NCBI RefSeq assembly: GCF_032121415.1 | Contig: NZ_CP135079.1 | Location: 3,224,001-3,288,000 of the forward strand | Reading direction: 5' to 3' | From: Streptomyces parvus | Lineage (GTDB): Bacteria; Actinomycetota; Actinomycetes; Streptomycetales; Streptomycetaceae | Length of the DNA stretch: 64,000 nucleotides | In this document: positions 46,195 to 54,852 of the stretch, piece by piece | Numbering within the stretch: position 1 is the stretch's first letter | How the letters are laid out: each line of letters starts with the position of its first letter | Position numbers and translations under genes: made by a program | Notes under the pieces: model-generated | What the model was told of the DNA's origin: nothing | Seen by the model: the letters and a program-made list of their open reading frames with translations, nothing else | The model's database searches: none

Positions 46195-47328
46195 TCAGCC
46201 GGCGCTCTCGCGCAGAGCTTCCTGCGCGGTGCGCAGCCGTTCGGCCAATCCGCTGGTCTTCATGATGGCCTCCCGCATCAGGACGTGTTGCGCGGTCTCC
46301 TGAGCACGGGCGGTGGTGAGCCGGGAAGCGGCGGCACGCAGGAATCGCCAGCCGTACCGCTCCGGCATGGAGGGGTCCTGGCCGTCTTCGACCATCTGCT
46401 GGATGTGGCGGGTGAAACACCACAGGGCCTGGACGGTCAGCTCGCAGGCGACCAGCTCGTCGGTGGTGAGGCTGCGCTCGCTGGAGTGGGAGGCGTAGGC
46501 GACGCCGGACCAGCCGGCGTAGGCGGTGGACACTCCCCGTACGCCGAAGGAAACGATGTCCGGGTGGTCGAAGCCGGTGGCAAGAAGCGACTCCTCGACC
46601 GTGCAGGCCAAGGGCGCGGGACCACCCGGTGCCCCGCGGTCGACCAGAACCGAGGGAGTGGAGAGCAGGCGCAGCGCGGTGTCGTAGGCGTCTGCGGCCC
46701 ACGGACCGGAGGTGAGGCAGTAGAGGGAAAGGACGTATTCGGGGTTGGTGGCCCCGGCGTGGTCCCCTTCGAGGAGTTCGCGGATCTTGTCCCGGGCCCA
46801 GGGAAGGTCAGACGCGTAGGAGCGGTAGCGCCAGACGGCCAGGTCGGTCAGCGCGGCAGGTTCGTGCGGCTGGACAAGGTGGAAGACGGCTACCCCGCAT
46901 GCGAAGACGTGCAGGACACAGCTCTGCGCCTCGGGGTGGTCCAGTCGGGTCGAGGAGGACTCCAGCCACTGAGCGCCCCCACTCGGTGTCAGATGCTCCC
47001 GAAGCCGGCCGGCGCGCTCGACACCGATGAAGACCGGCAGGAACTTGTGAGAGTCGACTTCTATCCGCCCTGTGACAGGTGCAGCCGTGTCACTCATTCC
47101 CTGCGCTTCCGCGAACCGGGTTCTCGCGTCGTCGGGTGCGCGACCGAGCGCGGTGTCGAGAATGCCCTGAGACTCGGCGCGAGGCTGGTAGCCGGCACCG
47201 CCTGCCTCCCAGTTCGACACAGTACGGTCGCTGACCCCCAGGTACGCGGCGAAATCCCGCAGGCTCATGCGCAGGGCATCGCGTAGCAGCCGGGCCTCCC
47301 GGCCGGACCATCTCTGCACCGTGACCAC
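46195..47328 (-). CDS. XRE-family regulator with large C-terminal sensor part
   Basis: 377 residues. The N-terminal HTH is LRDALRMSLRDFAAYLGVSDRTVSNWEAGG. A 300-residue C-terminal helical region (ARDKIRELLEGDH, LTTDELVACELTVQALWCF) resembles TPR-like sensor parts of Streptomyces XRE regulators. It is divergent from the Nudix gene at 47539 across 210 bp and is the likely regulator of both flanking transcripts. Confidence 0.75.
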   Translation of the reverse strand: MVTVQRWSGREARLLRDALRMSLRDFAAYLGVSDRTVSNWEAGGAGYQPRAESQGILDTALGRAPDDARTRFAEAQGMSDTAAPVTGRIEVDSHKFLPVFIGVERAGRLREHLTPSGGAQWLESSSTRLDHPEAQSCVLHVFACGVAVFHLVQPHEPAALTDLAVWRYRSYASDLPWARDKIRELLEGDHAGATNPEYVLSLYCLTSGPWAADAYDTALRLLSTPSVLVDRGAPGGPAPLACTVEESLLATGFDHPDIVSFGVRGVSTAYAGWSGVAYASHSSERSLTTDELVACELTVQALWCFTRHIQQMVEDGQDPSMPERYGWRFLRAAASRLTTARAQETAQHVLMREAIMKTSGLAERLRTAQEALRESAG

Positions 47329-47538
47329 CGTGGCACCCCCTGTCCATCACCCGGCGAAACGACCGAACGACCAGCGTAGCCAGCCTTGTTCAGCAGCGCT
47401 GCGGCATTGCTGCAGCATCCGTACATCACACTCTGCAACCGTCTTGCTCCATGCTGAATCCACCGCGCCGGGGCCGGCCACCACCAGGCAGCCCCTCCGC
47501 CGTTCTCTCCTGCACCACCACCAGAAGGAGCAACCGGC
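47329..47538. promoter_or_regulatory. Divergent promoter region of the XRE gene and the eight-gene operon
   Basis: 210 bp between opposite starts. The stretch 47370-47460 is AT-richer (TGCTGCAGCATCCGTACATC, TGAATC). A ribosome-binding site AGAAGGAGC is 8 bp before the Nudix ATG. Confidence 0.45.
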
Positions 47539-48006
47539 ATGACCGACATCGTCAAGCGCAACGCCCGCGCCATCCTCCTCGACGGCGACGAACTGGTCCT
47601 GATCAAGCGCACCAAGCCGGGCAGGGAGCCGTACTGGGTGACGGTCGGCGGAGGGGTCGAGACGGACGACGCGACCATCGAATCGGCTCTGCACCGCGAG
47701 GTGTTCGAGGAGATCGGCGGCAAGCTGGCGCGCGCCGAACTGGTCCACCTGATCACCGACCAGTTGGAGGGCGGCGTCGGCGTCCAGCACATCTTCGCCG
47801 CGCGCCTGGAGTCGATGGACCTGGCCGCGCGTACGGGAACGGAGTTCGCGAAGCCGGAACGGGGCGAATACGAGGTGGTACGCGTCCCATTCACCAGTGA
47901 GGCGGTCCGCGAACTGAACCTGATGCCCCCGGAGCTCGCCGAGTTCATCGCCGCCAACACGTACGCGATCACCTCGGTCCTCGACACCCCGATCCGCGAG
48001 GCGTGA
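47539..48006 (+). CDS. Nudix hydrolase, first gene of the eight-gene operon
   Basis: 155 residues, ATG 47539 with AAGGAG upstream. Nudix box GGGVETDDATIESALHREVFEEIGG: the REVFEE core is intact. The beginning RNARAILLDGDELVLIKR is typical. The substrate is unknown; nucleotide sugars or modified nucleotides are likely in this context. Three bp separate it from the kinase-like gene. Confidence 0.85.
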   Translation: MTDIVKRNARAILLDGDELVLIKRTKPGREPYWVTVGGGVETDDATIESALHREVFEEIGGKLARAELVHLITDQLEGGVGVQHIFAARLESMDLAARTGTEFAKPERGEYEVVRVPFTSEAVRELNLMPPELAEFIAANTYAITSVLDTPIREA

Positions 48007-48009
48007 GCG

Positions 48010-48657
48010 ATGACGCGAGCCCCGGACTTCGTCAGCCTCAACGGCCCTGACAACGTCGGCAAGACGACCCACTTGGTGCGGCTGGCCGAACGGTGGAACG
48101 CCTTCCAGCCGCTGGGCGCGGTCCACGAGCACGATCCCGAGCCCTGGGCACGGGTGGCCACCGGCGACTACGCCCGGTGGTGGTTCGAGACGTCCACGAC
48201 CGTCGAGCTGACCGAGATACTGCTCGCCGGTCATGCCAAGCGGGCCGCCGCACACGAGAGCGGGCGAACGGGTCTGCTGGACCGGGGCTTGCCCATGCTT
48301 CTCGCCGTGGCCGCTGCGACCTGCGTGGTCAAGGACGGGCTGACTGTCGGCGAAGCGTTCAAGACCGTGACGGGAATCGCCGGTTCGCGGGCCGCCACAC
48401 CCGAGACCTCCATCCTCCTGCTCCCGTCGTCCGACGCCGAACGCAGTTACGCCATCACCAGCGCCCGCGAGGGCCGCCCCTGGACCGGGATCTACCCGGA
48501 GTACCAGAAGACGCTGCACGCCGTCCTGCTCCACCAGGTCGACCATGGTGCGTTCACCGCGGTCGTCGACTGCGAGGGCCGCTCCTTGGACGCCGTGCAC
48601 AGCGATGTGCTCGATTGCCTCGGCCTCAGCCGACTCATCGACGGGAGTCCCCGATGA
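48010..48657 (+). CDS. Thymidylate-kinase-like P-loop protein
   Basis: 215 residues. The P-loop is SLNGPDNVGKTTHLVRL near residue 10, a DRG motif (GLLDRGLPMLL) follows in the position of the TMK DRx motif, and SAREGRPWTGIYPEY may form a lid. The overall order matches deoxynucleoside monophosphate kinases. The ATG is at 48010; the stop overlaps the next start by 4 nt (ATGA). It presumably phosphorylates a nucleotide-like intermediate. Confidence 0.7.
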   Translation: MTRAPDFVSLNGPDNVGKTTHLVRLAERWNAFQPLGAVHEHDPEPWARVATGDYARWWFETSTTVELTEILLAGHAKRAAAHESGRTGLLDRGLPMLLAVAAATCVVKDGLTVGEAFKTVTGIAGSRAATPETSILLLPSSDAERSYAITSAREGRPWTGIYPEYQKTLHAVLLHQVDHGAFTAVVDCEGRSLDAVHSDVLDCLGLSRLIDGSPR

Positions 48658-50453
48658 CGCAGAACTCCCCGCCCCTGGTCCTGCCACACAGTCTGTCCCG
48701 CACCGTGGCAGCGCTCCAGGACAAGGACCGGAACCGCCTGGACGACACCATCACCCGACTCCACACCGTCAACGGGCGTCTGTGGGAAACCGAGGACCGG
48801 GTGCGCGGCACCTTACTCTCCGCCGCCCAGGTCGCCGACTGCAAGCGCGAGATCGACCAGCTCAATGCCGAACGGAACCTGCTCGCCGAACGGGCTGACG
48901 AGGTCCTCGGCTCACTGGCCGACGCAGGCCGCGCCGACGCACCACTGCACACCGAGACGCTCGCCTCCGTCATCGACCGCCTCTCGGTGCTGACACTGAG
49001 GATCTGGCACAGCGAACGGGCAGCTGCCCGGGACGAGTTGGCCCGCCGACGTGTCCCCGCCCTTCACGGCCAACGGGAGGAACTGTGCGCCGCCCTCGAC
49101 GCGCTGGTCTCCGACGTCGTCGCAGGCCGTCGCCGGCTCCCCGTACCGGCTCGTTTCAAGCTGTACGGCCGGGACGACGCCGCCCCCGCAGAGATGAAAC
49201 CGAGTCGGCGGCTGCGCCGGGTCCTCGCCTTCGGTGGACTGAGCGAGTGCGGCAAGAGCACCAGCGCCGAATTCGTCCAGCGCACCTGCGGTGCGCAACG
49301 CTTCAAGATCGGCTTCCTGTTGCGGCAGGCGGCCCACCGGGAGGGCCTCGCAGACCCGTACGCCCTGTCGGCCCGTCGGCAGGCCGAGCTGCTGCTCGGT
49401 GAGCTGAACCGTTTCGCGGACGCGCACGTCGACACGGAGCTGTTCACCATCGAGTCCGTCCACGACGACGCCTCGATCGCCGAGCTCAAGCGACTCATGG
49501 GCGACGCACTCCAGATCGTCTACCTGGACGCCTCCTTCGCCGTTCGCTTCGAGCGGTCCGGCACTCCGGCCCAGGCCGTCGCCGCGAAGGACGAGATCAA
49601 GATGAGCCGTGGCGCCCACCAGGTAGCCGCGCTCGCCGACCACGTCATCGACAACACCGGCAGCATCGCCGCCCTCCGCGCCCGGCTCCGGCGCATCGCC
49701 GCCCCGCCCGCATCCACGGCGCTACGCGCGGCCACTCCGTACGGGCTGGGACTGCCTGGCGCCATAGCCTCGGCGACAGCCGACTTCACCGACGCGGTAC
49801 GGGCCTACGGCTCCTGCGTACGGCTAGCCGCCCTGACCGGCAGCCCCGGCGAGGGCAGCTGGATCGCCGGCTGGTCCGACCTGGACCTGCTCGTGATCGC
49901 CGAGCACGAGGCCATCGGCCGGGTCCACGAGGCCCTGGAGCAGTACCGGAGGGCCCTCGGCGGTGCGGCCGCCCTCGGCCCCACCCTCGTCACGCCCGGC
50001 GAACTGACCGCCCGGCGCCTCACCCCGCGCCTGGCGTTCGTCCTCCACCAGCTCCAGCAGGGCAGCCCCGTCCTGCACGCCGCACCCAGCCTCGAACTGC
50101 CGACGATCAGCCGAGGCGAGCTGGCGTTCGCCGCTGTCCGGGAACTCCCCCAGGTCATCCTGACCATGCGCCGTCTGCGCGCCGACGCGGGGCCAACCGC
50201 ACTGCGGCAGCTCTACAAGCACCTCGTGCTCGCCTGCCGCCTGCTCCTGCGCGAGCACAACCAGTGGGAGTCCGGCCCCGATCGGATCCTCGCCGCAGCC
50301 TCCCGCATGCCGGGCCTGACGGCCCTCGCGACGCCCTCCCTGGCCGAGATCTCCAGCGCTTGGCGCGACGGCGAGGCCGAGCTCGTCCTCAAGCCCGTCA
50401 CCGTGGCCGTCGACCAGCTCCTCACCTGGTACTCCGCCCAGCTCGCCGCCTGA
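48654..50453 (+). CDS. Three-domain protein: DUF4254 / P-loop kinase / nucleotidyltransferase
   Basis: 599 residues from ATG 48654. Part one (about 25-90) has LHTVNGRLWETEDRVRG and QVADCKREIDQLNAERN, the DUF4254 pattern. Part two (about 195-345) is a kinase with P-loop FGGLSECGKSTSAEFV and a late IDNTGSIAALR typical of dephospho-CoA/dNMP kinases. Part three (from about 365) is a nucleotidyltransferase with GSWIAGWSDLDLLVI (GS plus DxD-like DLD) and a helical tail. I know no protein with this combination. It overlaps the preceding kinase-like gene by 4 nt. Confidence 0.65.
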   Translation: MTQNSPPLVLPHSLSRTVAALQDKDRNRLDDTITRLHTVNGRLWETEDRVRGTLLSAAQVADCKREIDQLNAERNLLAERADEVLGSLADAGRADAPLHTETLASVIDRLSVLTLRIWHSERAAARDELARRRVPALHGQREELCAALDALVSDVVAGRRRLPVPARFKLYGRDDAAPAEMKPSRRLRRVLAFGGLSECGKSTSAEFVQRTCGAQRFKIGFLLRQAAHREGLADPYALSARRQAELLLGELNRFADAHVDTELFTIESVHDDASIAELKRLMGDALQIVYLDASFAVRFERSGTPAQAVAAKDEIKMSRGAHQVAALADHVIDNTGSIAALRARLRRIAAPPASTALRAATPYGLGLPGAIASATADFTDAVRAYGSCVRLAALTGSPGEGSWIAGWSDLDLLVIAEHEAIGRVHEALEQYRRALGGAAALGPTLVTPGELTARRLTPRLAFVLHQLQQGSPVLHAAPSLELPTISRGELAFAAVRELPQVILTMRRLRADAGPTALRQLYKHLVLACRLLLREHNQWESGPDRILAAASRMPGLTALATPSLAEISSAWRDGEAELVLKPVTVAVDQLLTWYSAQLAA

Positions 50454-50500
50454 ACAGTCTCCCTCTCCTTCCTCGTTCTCCGTCCGACAGGAGCTTCGCC

Positions 50501-51076
50501 ATGCCCGAAACCATCGCCGTGCCGTCCTTCACCGCCCGGATCGTCGAACGGCTCAGCGTCGGAGCTACGAGCCGCCGCGAGCGCGTCATCCATTCCCTGG
50601 ACGGCCTGGAGCACCCGGTCCACCCCGATACCCTCACCACCACCGGAGCCGATCTGTGGCGTCTGCTTCAGGAGCAGGTGCCGGACGGGCTCGGCTCCGT
50701 GGACTTCCTCCTCGGCCTGGACGCCGGCGGCATCCTGCCGACCGTCTCCCTCGCCGGTGCCGCTCAGCTCCCGTACAAGATCGCTTGGAAGCTGCACCTC
50801 CCGCTCGACGGGGCAGTCCGCTTCAGCGAGCCCCACGCAATGCGCACCGACGTCTTCGCGTACGGCATCACTCCCGGCCAGCGCATCGTCATCGTGGACG
50901 ACGAGATCACCACCGGCCGAACCCTGGCCGACCTCACCCACCGCCTCCGCGAGGCCAGCGCCGTCCCACTGGCGGCAGCCTGCCTGGTGGAGGACACGAC
51001 CCGCGGAGCCCGCGACCTGCTCACCGACCTCGGCCTGCCGCTCGTCTCGCTCACCACGATCGAGGGCACGGCATGA
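50501..51076 (+). CDS. Phosphoribosyltransferase-like protein
   Basis: 191 residues, ATG 50501 with ACAGGAG upstream. The PRPP-binding loop is RIVIVDDEITTGRTLADL; the hood region has DFLLGLDAGGILPTVSLA. This resembles orotate/adenine-type PRTases. It may attach or remove a base on ribose 5-phosphate; some homologues have only a regulatory role. It lies 47 bp after the three-domain gene, the only clear gap in the operon, and overlaps the next gene by 4 nt. Confidence 0.8.
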   Translation: MPETIAVPSFTARIVERLSVGATSRRERVIHSLDGLEHPVHPDTLTTTGADLWRLLQEQVPDGLGSVDFLLGLDAGGILPTVSLAGAAQLPYKIAWKLHLPLDGAVRFSEPHAMRTDVFAYGITPGQRIVIVDDEITTGRTLADLTHRLREASAVPLAAACLVEDTTRGARDLLTDLGLPLVSLTTIEGTA

Positions 51077-52233
51077 CAGCGGTCGCTCCGGCGAGGATCC
51101 GGTTCCACCACGGTTCCCTCGTCATCCCCGCCGGGGCCGTCCACACCACCCCGCTCGCGTACGACCGGGACAGCGTTCCCATCGGCGCACCGCTCCCGCT
51201 GGCCGCCTCCGCCGAGCTCGTCCAGCGCCTGAGCGGGTGCGGCGAGGTCGTCGTGGCCTTCGAGGGGAAACTCGGTGACACGCTCCTCGCGCTGTCGGGG
51301 GTCTGCGCTGTCCTCGACTGGCTGCGGCTGCGGTCGGTACGCGTGTCCGTCCGGGCAGTGGGTCCATACGCAGCACTGGTCGCCCGCACTGGGCTGATCA
51401 CGCAGCCCCAGACCACCACGCCCAACGGCTGGCCGGCCGTGATCGGGGACCGCACGGGGGTTGAGGCGCACGGCTCGGAGGCGGCGGTGAGCCTGGTGCT
51501 CGACCCAGCCGCCCCGCCGTGCTGGTCGAGCGACGGCCGCGCCCACCCGGACCTGCCCGCCCGCCACTACCTGGCCCTGGAGCGCCGCCTCGGCATCCGC
51601 CTACCCGGCACGGCTCCTTTCGCTCCCACCCTCGCGACCGGGCCGAACAAGCTCGCGGAGGAACTGCGCTCGGTGGGCTGGCTGGGCGGTCTGACCATCG
51701 CCGCCATCACCGCCACCAGTTGGCCGGAGCGTAAGAACTACACCGCCCAGCGCTACATCGCCCTCGCCGAGCACATCGCCGAGGCACAACAGGCCCAGGC
51801 CCGGCTGCTACTCATCGGCGGCAACCTGGGCGACGGCCTCCGCGTCACGGCGGAGGCTCCCCGGCGTCACGTGCAAGCCCTCCACATCGACGGGATGCCG
51901 GCCGACGGCCTCGTCGACCTCTTCCCGCACTGCCATCTGATCGTCGGCAACGACACCGGCCTCACCCACCTCGCCGCGATGGCGCGCGGCGGCCGGGATG
52001 GCGGTGGCACGCCGGTCATCGGCCTGTACGCGCGCCATAGCCATAGCAAGTGGCACACCGGCCTACCGCACCACCACGCCGTCGCCACCAACCTGTCCGA
52101 CCGCATGCACCAGGGCGACCTCTGCCCCGTCCGCGACGCCATCGCCCCGAACTCGGACGTGCACATGGACGCCTTCCCGCCCGCCGCGCTGGCCCATGTC
52201 GGCCTCGAACTACTCAACGAGGTGGGGCGATGA
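51073..52233 (+). CDS. Glycosyltransferase family 9-like protein
   Basis: 386 residues, ATG 51073. The first half includes VVAFEGKLGDTLLALSGVCAVLDWL, like the GDxxxxxP start region of heptosyltransferases. The second has ARLLLIGGNLGD and HLIVGNDTGLTHLAAM, the donor-binding signature of GT9 (ADP-heptose:LPS transferases). Streptomyces has no LPS, so the acceptor must be another molecule. Both ends overlap the neighbouring genes by 4 nt. Confidence 0.75.
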   Translation: MTAVAPARIRFHHGSLVIPAGAVHTTPLAYDRDSVPIGAPLPLAASAELVQRLSGCGEVVVAFEGKLGDTLLALSGVCAVLDWLRLRSVRVSVRAVGPYAALVARTGLITQPQTTTPNGWPAVIGDRTGVEAHGSEAAVSLVLDPAAPPCWSSDGRAHPDLPARHYLALERRLGIRLPGTAPFAPTLATGPNKLAEELRSVGWLGGLTIAAITATSWPERKNYTAQRYIALAEHIAEAQQAQARLLLIGGNLGDGLRVTAEAPRRHVQALHIDGMPADGLVDLFPHCHLIVGNDTGLTHLAAMARGGRDGGGTPVIGLYARHSHSKWHTGLPHHHAVATNLSDRMHQGDLCPVRDAIAPNSDVHMDAFPPAALAHVGLELLNEVGR

Positions 52234-53366
52234 TCTCCCAGCCCCTCCTTCGGGTCGGACCGGTGCGGCGCTTCACCCGCAACCTGCTCTGCCCGGTCGA
52301 CCTCTTCGGCCACCCGCTGCTCCTGAAGTACACCCGCAACCCGGCCGAGGCCGGAGAGGAGATCCACGGCCACGCCCGCCTGGCCCGGCACTACCGTGTC
52401 CCCGCCCTCCACACCCACCTACGCGTACCGGGCGGACACCTCCTCGCGTACGAACGCCTGCCCGGCGGCACCGACCAGGGACTTCTCCTCGACCTTCTCA
52501 ACACAGACGGGCCGACCAGCCACCTCCACACCTACATGGACAAGCTCACGGCCGCGTACCAGGACGTCATTCTCACAACGGCATGGCCGGCCGATCCGGC
52601 GCACGTCGTCCGCAAGCTGTACTGGGACCGCGCGGCACCCGGCGGCCGACTCGACACGTACTACGCCAGCAAGGACTTCCTGATCGCCGACGGCCTCGTC
52701 GACATCCCGGTATCCCGCCTCAGCACTTACGCCCTGAAGATCAACGGCCGCCGACAACACCTGGATTGGGCCGCCACCCTCCGCTGGCTGCGCGCGCACT
52801 TCGCCACGGCAGAGCCGGTCTGGGCGGCCCTCACCCAAGGCGACCCCACCGATGTCAACCTCGCCCACCCGCTCGCCTGGTTCGACTACGACACCGCGGG
52901 AATGAACAGCATCCCCGGCGAGTTCGCCAACTTCCTCTGGTACGCCTCCGCTCTCGGCGGCTGGCTCGTACCCACCTACAACCCAACCGCCTTCGCCGAC
53001 CACCCCGCCACCTTCACCCACGTCCCGGCCAACACCCCCGAGATCCGACGAGCGGCGATCGACCACACCACCAGCACCATCCACATCGACTACACGCCGC
53101 GCCTCTCTGTACCTCGGCGAGCCGCCGTGACCGCGTACTGGAACAAGCTCGTACGACCGGTCGCGGACCGCCTCTGGCCCGGCGAGGACCTGGCGAACCT
53201 GCTCCGCCCCTACCTCGGCATGCGCATCCTCGGCGTCTACAACCTGGCCGACCTGGCCTCCGAGGACCGGCTCGTCCTGCTCGCCCGTCTTGCCGAGGCC
53301 ATGAGCCCCGCCTTCGACCCCACCACCTACTTCTGCCCGCTGGAGTCGCCATGCCCGGCCCCCTGA
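52230..53366 (+). CDS. APH/ChoK-like small-molecule kinase
   Basis: 378 residues from ATG 52230. The protein-kinase-like fold is suggested by LLLKYTRNPAEAGEEIHGHARL (Lys on the N-lobe strand and Glu), the catalytic loop LTQGDPTDVNL in place of HGDxxxxN, and WFDYDTAGMN in place of D-x-D. The His of the catalytic loop is replaced by Gln. It probably phosphorylates a sugar or aminocyclitol-like compound. It overlaps the GT9-like gene by 4 nt and the SDR gene by 16 nt. Confidence 0.65.
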   Translation: MISQPLLRVGPVRRFTRNLLCPVDLFGHPLLLKYTRNPAEAGEEIHGHARLARHYRVPALHTHLRVPGGHLLAYERLPGGTDQGLLLDLLNTDGPTSHLHTYMDKLTAAYQDVILTTAWPADPAHVVRKLYWDRAAPGGRLDTYYASKDFLIADGLVDIPVSRLSTYALKINGRRQHLDWAATLRWLRAHFATAEPVWAALTQGDPTDVNLAHPLAWFDYDTAGMNSIPGEFANFLWYASALGGWLVPTYNPTAFADHPATFTHVPANTPEIRRAAIDHTTSTIHIDYTPRLSVPRRAAVTAYWNKLVRPVADRLWPGEDLANLLRPYLGMRILGVYNLADLASEDRLVLLARLAEAMSPAFDPTTYFCPLESPCPAP

Positions 53367-54112
53367 ACGGCCGCACCGCCCTGGTCACCGGAGCCACCGG
53401 CGGCCTCGGCTCGGCCATAGCCCGCCGTCTCGCCGCCGACGGCGCCACCGTAGCCCTCGCGCACCTTGATGACGCACTGGCCGCAGCCGAGCTCGCCGCC
53501 CACATCACCGGCAGCGGCGGCGCCGCAATCTCCCTGTCAGCCGACCTCCGCGACGCCGAGGCCGCGCGCGCCCTATGCCACCAGGCTCACGACCGGATCG
53601 GCCCGATCGACATCCTGATCAGCAACGCCGGCGCCTACCCCCGCCGCCCGTGGACGGAGACAACACCGGCTCACTGGGACGAGGCTCTGGCCTCTAACCT
53701 GACCAGCCACTACCACCTCGCCTACGAGCTGACCCCTGCCATGACGGCCGTCGGCGGGGGCCGGATCATCACCATCGGCTCGGTCCTCGCCGCGGCGGGC
53801 CGTCACGACCTCGCCGGCTACATCAGTGCCAAGGCCGGCCTCGAAGGACTCACCCGTGCCCTCGCACGCGAACTTGGCCCAGCCGGGATCACCGTGAACT
53901 GTGTCGCCCCCGGTTCCATCCGCGTCCCCGTTGAGGACACCGTCGTCGACGATCCGGAAGCCATGAGCGCCCGGCAACTCGCCCGCCAGTGCGTCCAGCG
54001 CCGGGGCCGCCCGGAGGACATCGCCGCGGCCGTCGCCTTCCTCGCCGCCGAGGACGCCGGCTTCATCACCGGCCAGACCTTGCGCGTCGACGGAGGCTGG
54101 ATCCTTGGCTGA
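53351..54112 (+). CDS. Short-chain dehydrogenase/reductase
   Basis: 253 residues, classical SDR. The cofactor loop is TGATGGLGSAIARRL, NAG at residues near 96-98 (ISNAGAYP), catalytic Ser in TIGSVLAA and Tyr-x-x-x-Lys in GYISAKAG, and the C-terminal FITGQTLRVDGGW. It probably uses NADP(H) to oxidise or reduce a hydroxyl or keto group of the pathway's intermediate. The start overlaps the kinase end by 16 nt. Confidence 0.88.
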   Translation: MPGPLNGRTALVTGATGGLGSAIARRLAADGATVALAHLDDALAAAELAAHITGSGGAAISLSADLRDAEAARALCHQAHDRIGPIDILISNAGAYPRRPWTETTPAHWDEALASNLTSHYHLAYELTPAMTAVGGGRIITIGSVLAAAGRHDLAGYISAKAGLEGLTRALARELGPAGITVNCVAPGSIRVPVEDTVVDDPEAMSARQLARQCVQRRGRPEDIAAAVAFLAAEDAGFITGQTLRVDGGWILG

Positions 54113-54698
54113 CATCTGGCTCATGCGCCACGGCGCCTATGAAGGCCACCGCCCCGGCTACCACGCCCCGCACGAAGCCGCCCTCACGCAGGAGGGCCGC
54201 GAGCAGGTACGCCGCTCCTTGCCCCTCCCTGAGGGTGTCACCGCGATCGTCACCAGCCCGATCCCCCGCGCCCGTCAGACCGCCACCCTCGTCTCGCACC
54301 TCACCGGCCTGCCGATCGTGGCCACCTCCGGCCTCCTCGCCGAATGGCGCGCCCCGAGCATCGTCCTCGGCCGCACGGCCGAGACCTACCCACCGGCCTA
54401 CCGCGCCTGGCGAGCCCGCCGCCTCGCCAACCCCTTCCTACGCTGCGAAGACGGCGAAAGCCTCACCGACCTCCACACCCGCACCCGCCACTGCGCCGCC
54501 TTCCTCCACCACACCGCCGGGCGCCACGGCCCCCTACTGGCCGTCTCCCACACTCTCTTCCTGGGCGTCCTCACGCGCCTTGCAGAAGGGCCCGCCGCGT
54601 TCGTCACCGCCGCGAAGACCTCATGGCAATTCGCCGAACTTCGAATCCTGACAACCCATCAACGAACTACAACCGGCCCACAGCGACCTGCCCCATAG
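54105..54698 (+). CDS. Histidine phosphatase (phosphoglycerate mutase-like)
   Basis: 197 residues, probable TTG start at 54105 with GGAGG 9 bp upstream, overlapping the SDR gene by 8 nt. The catalytic RHG motif is in IWLMRHGAYEG; the second arginine in SPIPRARQTA and the second His in LLAVSHTLFLG complete the site. It would remove a phosphate at the end of the pathway. It is the last gene of the operon. Confidence 0.85.
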   Translation: MADIWLMRHGAYEGHRPGYHAPHEAALTQEGREQVRRSLPLPEGVTAIVTSPIPRARQTATLVSHLTGLPIVATSGLLAEWRAPSIVLGRTAETYPPAYRAWRARRLANPFLRCEDGESLTDLHTRTRHCAAFLHHTAGRHGPLLAVSHTLFLGVLTRLAEGPAAFVTAAKTSWQFAELRILTTHQRTTTGPQRPAP

Positions 54699-54852
54699 AT
54701 GGCCGACACGCTAGCCACCGCACCCACCAGAGACCCTCCGGTTCGTAGTACGTCTAGGCTCAACGCTTGCGCCCCGGCCCCGGCGCCCGGCTTCCAATGC
54801 CGAAAGAGAGCCAGGGCCGTGTCCCTTGATCCGTCCTTGCCAGCAACCTCAG

